This document shows, piece after piece, positions 7,859-9,110 of a stretch of DNA of 9,110 nucleotides; within the stretch, counting starts at the first letter, position 1, and each line of letters begins with the position of its first letter. The translations under genes were made by a program, and so were the position numbers. Source of the stretch: Cyanobacteria bacterium UBA8803 (GTDB taxonomy: Bacteria; Cyanobacteriota; Cyanobacteriia; Cyanobacteriales; Coleofasciculaceae); the NCBI GenBank assembly GCA_003505715.1, contig DNXU01000611.1:8864-17973 (forward strand). Direction: 5' to 3'. A model generated the notes under the pieces. The model did not search any database. It saw nothing but the letters and a program-made list of their open reading frames with translations, and was not told the origin of the DNA.

Positions 7859-8620
7859 CTATCGACAGCCCCAGCCAGCTGTATGCAAATGAAAGGTGTC
7901 GCGAGCGATCCCCTCTTGACTGGCTGTTGCAGCTTTAATAAAAGCCTGGAAAATACACATTTGTAGGGGATCGTTGAGTGAGAGTTCGGGATGCCATTGC
8001 AGTGCGATCGCAAAGGGGTGTTGTTTGTGTTCTAAAGCCTCAATAACACCATCGGGTGCTTGGGCGGCGATCTGCCAACTGGGAGGGACACTACGCACAG
8101 CTTGATGGTGCCAAGAGACAACCATTATCTCTTGCCTGCCCATAATGCTAGCAAGTTGACTGTCCGGCATAAGTTGTACCCGATGCTCGCAGGGCGATAC
8201 TAATTCTAGTCGGTGGATCACAGCATTACCTACTTCCTCCGGTAGATGAGGAATCAAATCACCACCGCTAGCCACCATTAACACCTCCAAGCCCCGACAG
8301 ATCCCCAGTATTGGTTTCTGTTCTGCTAAGGCCAATCGCGCTAGCGCTAGTTCCGCAGCATCCCGATCTTGGTCTACACCGTAGATGGTAGGATGGGAAG
8401 AACCTTTGTAGCAATCTGGGTGTAGGTCGCCACCGCCAGTCAAAATTAGGCCATCCACGATTTTTAGAAACGCTGCTGGGTCAGTTTTGACCGGAGGTAG
8501 CAAAATCGGGACACCACCTGAACTTTGTACGGCTTGAGTATAGCCAGCTGGCGAGTAAAAGTTACCCGTTTCTTTATGGTTATAAGTTGTAATTCCAATA
8601 ATTGGCAGCCTTGGTGTCAT
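7859..8620 (-). CDS. Gamma-glutamyl-gamma-aminobutyrate hydrolase family protein (PuuD-like, peptidase C26, class-I glutamine amidotransferase fold)
   Basis: The 253-residue length is usual for the family. IGITTY at residues 8-13 begins the fold. LILTGGGDLHP (58-68) is the oxyanion strand, GICRG holds the nucleophile Cys108, SWHHQ (169-173) is the typical PuuD-like motif, and QWHPE supplies His210 and Glu212. All three catalytic residues are present. Characterised members hydrolyse gamma-glutamyl amide bonds, such as gamma-glutamyl-GABA in putrescine breakdown. No other putrescine genes are in view, so the true substrate is open and no symbol is given. The tail after about residue 232 (SQEGIARDTFHLHTAGWGCR) looks lineage-specific. 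The gene starts 22 bases after the small exported-protein gene and is probably co-transcribed with it. Confidence 0.93.
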   Translation of the reverse strand: MTPRLPIIGITTYNHKETGNFYSPAGYTQAVQSSGGVPILLPPVKTDPAAFLKIVDGLILTGGGDLHPDCYKGSSHPTIYGVDQDRDAAELALARLALAEQKPILGICRGLEVLMVASGGDLIPHLPEEVGNAVIHRLELVSPCEHRVQLMPDSQLASIMGRQEIMVVSWHHQAVRSVPPSWQIAAQAPDGVIEALEHKQHPFAIALQWHPELSLNDPLQMCIFQAFIKAATASQEGIARDTFHLHTAGWGCR

Positions 8621-8642
8621 CCCAGTCTTATTCTTTTGTAGT

Positions 8643-9020
8643 TTAATTGCAAGTCAACACTTCGTTAACTGGTGCAAATCCTTCAGCATCTTCATACCCG
8701 ACTAATTCTGAATAGTAATTTTTATTTTGGAGAAGAACCACCCGTGCTGTATCAATATTTTTACCATAAAACGTCAGTTCTCGTTTAGTTGTAATGGTTA
8801 CCTCTTCACCTTTGCCTACGGGTGAAGGAAACTGTTCGTAGGTAAATATGGTGTTTCCTTCTTTTTCTTTGACCGTAATAAAAGACCGCATTCCGAGAGG
8901 GTTGGGTTTGCCCGAATCTGGATTGTATTGGCAGGTTCTTTCCTGGTTGGAGGCTGCACAACTTAAGGGAAAAATCATAACCACTAAAATTGCCAACAAC
9001 CGAAAAAGCTTGATTTGCAT
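8643..9020 (-). CDS. Small exported protein, possible lipoprotein, unknown function
   Basis: The 125-residue protein starts with Lys4 and Arg7, then a hydrophobic stretch (LLAILVVMIFPLSCAA), a clear Sec-type signal. Cys21 could be lipidated, but PLSC departs from the usual lipobox because Pro stands at -3; cleavage by signal peptidase I near CAA-SNQ is the alternative. The mature part has only two further Cys, Cys30 and Cys124 (second last residue), which could form a disulfide tying the ends together. The rest is polar and looks beta-rich (EKEGNTIFTYEQF, EEVTITTKRELTFYG). I recognise no family. It is the first gene of a likely two-gene unit with the PuuD-like hydrolase, 22 bases apart. Confidence 0.75.
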   Translation of the reverse strand: MQIKLFRLLAILVVMIFPLSCAASNQERTCQYNPDSGKPNPLGMRSFITVKEKEGNTIFTYEQFPSPVGKGEEVTITTKRELTFYGKNIDTARVVLLQNKNYYSELVGYEDAEGFAPVNEVLTCN

Positions 9021-9034
9021 ATTTTTGGAGTTAT

Positions 9035-9040
9035 CTTATA
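9035..9040 (-). promoter_or_regulatory. Possible -10 element for the exported protein / hydrolase pair
   Basis: TATAAG on the minus strand lies 14 bases before the ATG at 9020. No good -35 hexamer is seen 16-18 bases upstream, so this is only a weak candidate. Confidence 0.25.
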
Positions 9041-9063
9041 GTGTTAGCTGAATTGAAAATAGG

Positions 9064-9110
9064 GTGAGGACGTGAGGGGGTGAGGAGGTGAGGGGGTGAG
9101 GGGGTGAGGG
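9064..9110. repeat. 8-bp tandem repeat GTGAGGGG, six units, running off the window
   Basis: Units start at 9064, 9072, 9080, 9088, 9096 and 9104. Two have variant ends (GAC at 9064, GAG at 9080), and the last is cut by the window edge. The array lies 44 bases or more upstream of the minus-strand gene that starts at 9020. A shorter relative in the opposite orientation is found at about 6178-6202. Confidence 0.85.

Noticed and set aside
9064..9110. CRISPR-like array
   Set aside because: The 8-bp units are directly adjacent with no spacers, so this is a simple tandem repeat.

Overview
The window most likely comes from a cyanobacterium, probably a large filamentous one. It holds nine copies of the HIP1 octamer GCGATCGC (at 687, 966, 3222, 3336, 3966, 4035, 5048, 5418 and 8004), far more than chance would give in 9.1 kb. 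It also has a haemagglutinin-type secretion domain fused to a CHAT protease domain, a combination typical of cyanobacteria. Intergenic DNA is AT-rich and full of inverted repeats and short GTGAGGGG-type repeats. No exact species can be named from the sequence alone.

Bases 3-6007 are one very large surface-protein gene whose 5' end lies outside the window. In order it encodes the end of a two-partner-secretion (TPS, filamentous haemagglutinin N-terminal) domain, a long right-handed beta-helix, five Pmp-like GGAI/FxxN repeats separated by extreme Gly-rich loops, a choice-of-anchor-Q-like segment, more beta-helix, a Pro/Asn linker and a caspase-like CHAT domain. A one-base frameshift near 5466 breaks the gene inside the CHAT domain. 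The adhesin part ends at 5525, and both catalytic residues (His codon 5531-5533, Cys codon 5660-5662) are left in a separate downstream frame that ends at 6007.

Bases 6008-6334 are non-coding and hold an inverted repeat with perfect 10-bp arms and a short CCTCACTCCC tract. A stand-alone CheY-like response regulator follows on the plus strand (6335-6721). It faces a convergent hypothetical gene on the minus strand (6905-7318), with a 17-bp near-perfect inverted repeat between them.

Bases 7319-7858 contain no convincing protein gene, but they are rich in stem-loops and carry a good minus-strand promoter match. This may be a long leader or an undescribed structured RNA. The right end is a likely minus-strand pair: a small exported or lipoprotein-like protein (8643-9020), then 22 bases later a class-I glutamine amidotransferase-like hydrolase of the PuuD/peptidase C26 family (7859-8620). 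The window ends in an 8-bp GTGAGGGG tandem repeat just upstream of that pair.

No tRNA, rRNA, CRISPR array or complete insertion sequence was seen. The strongest leads are the broken adhesin-CHAT fusion and the structured 540-bp gap.
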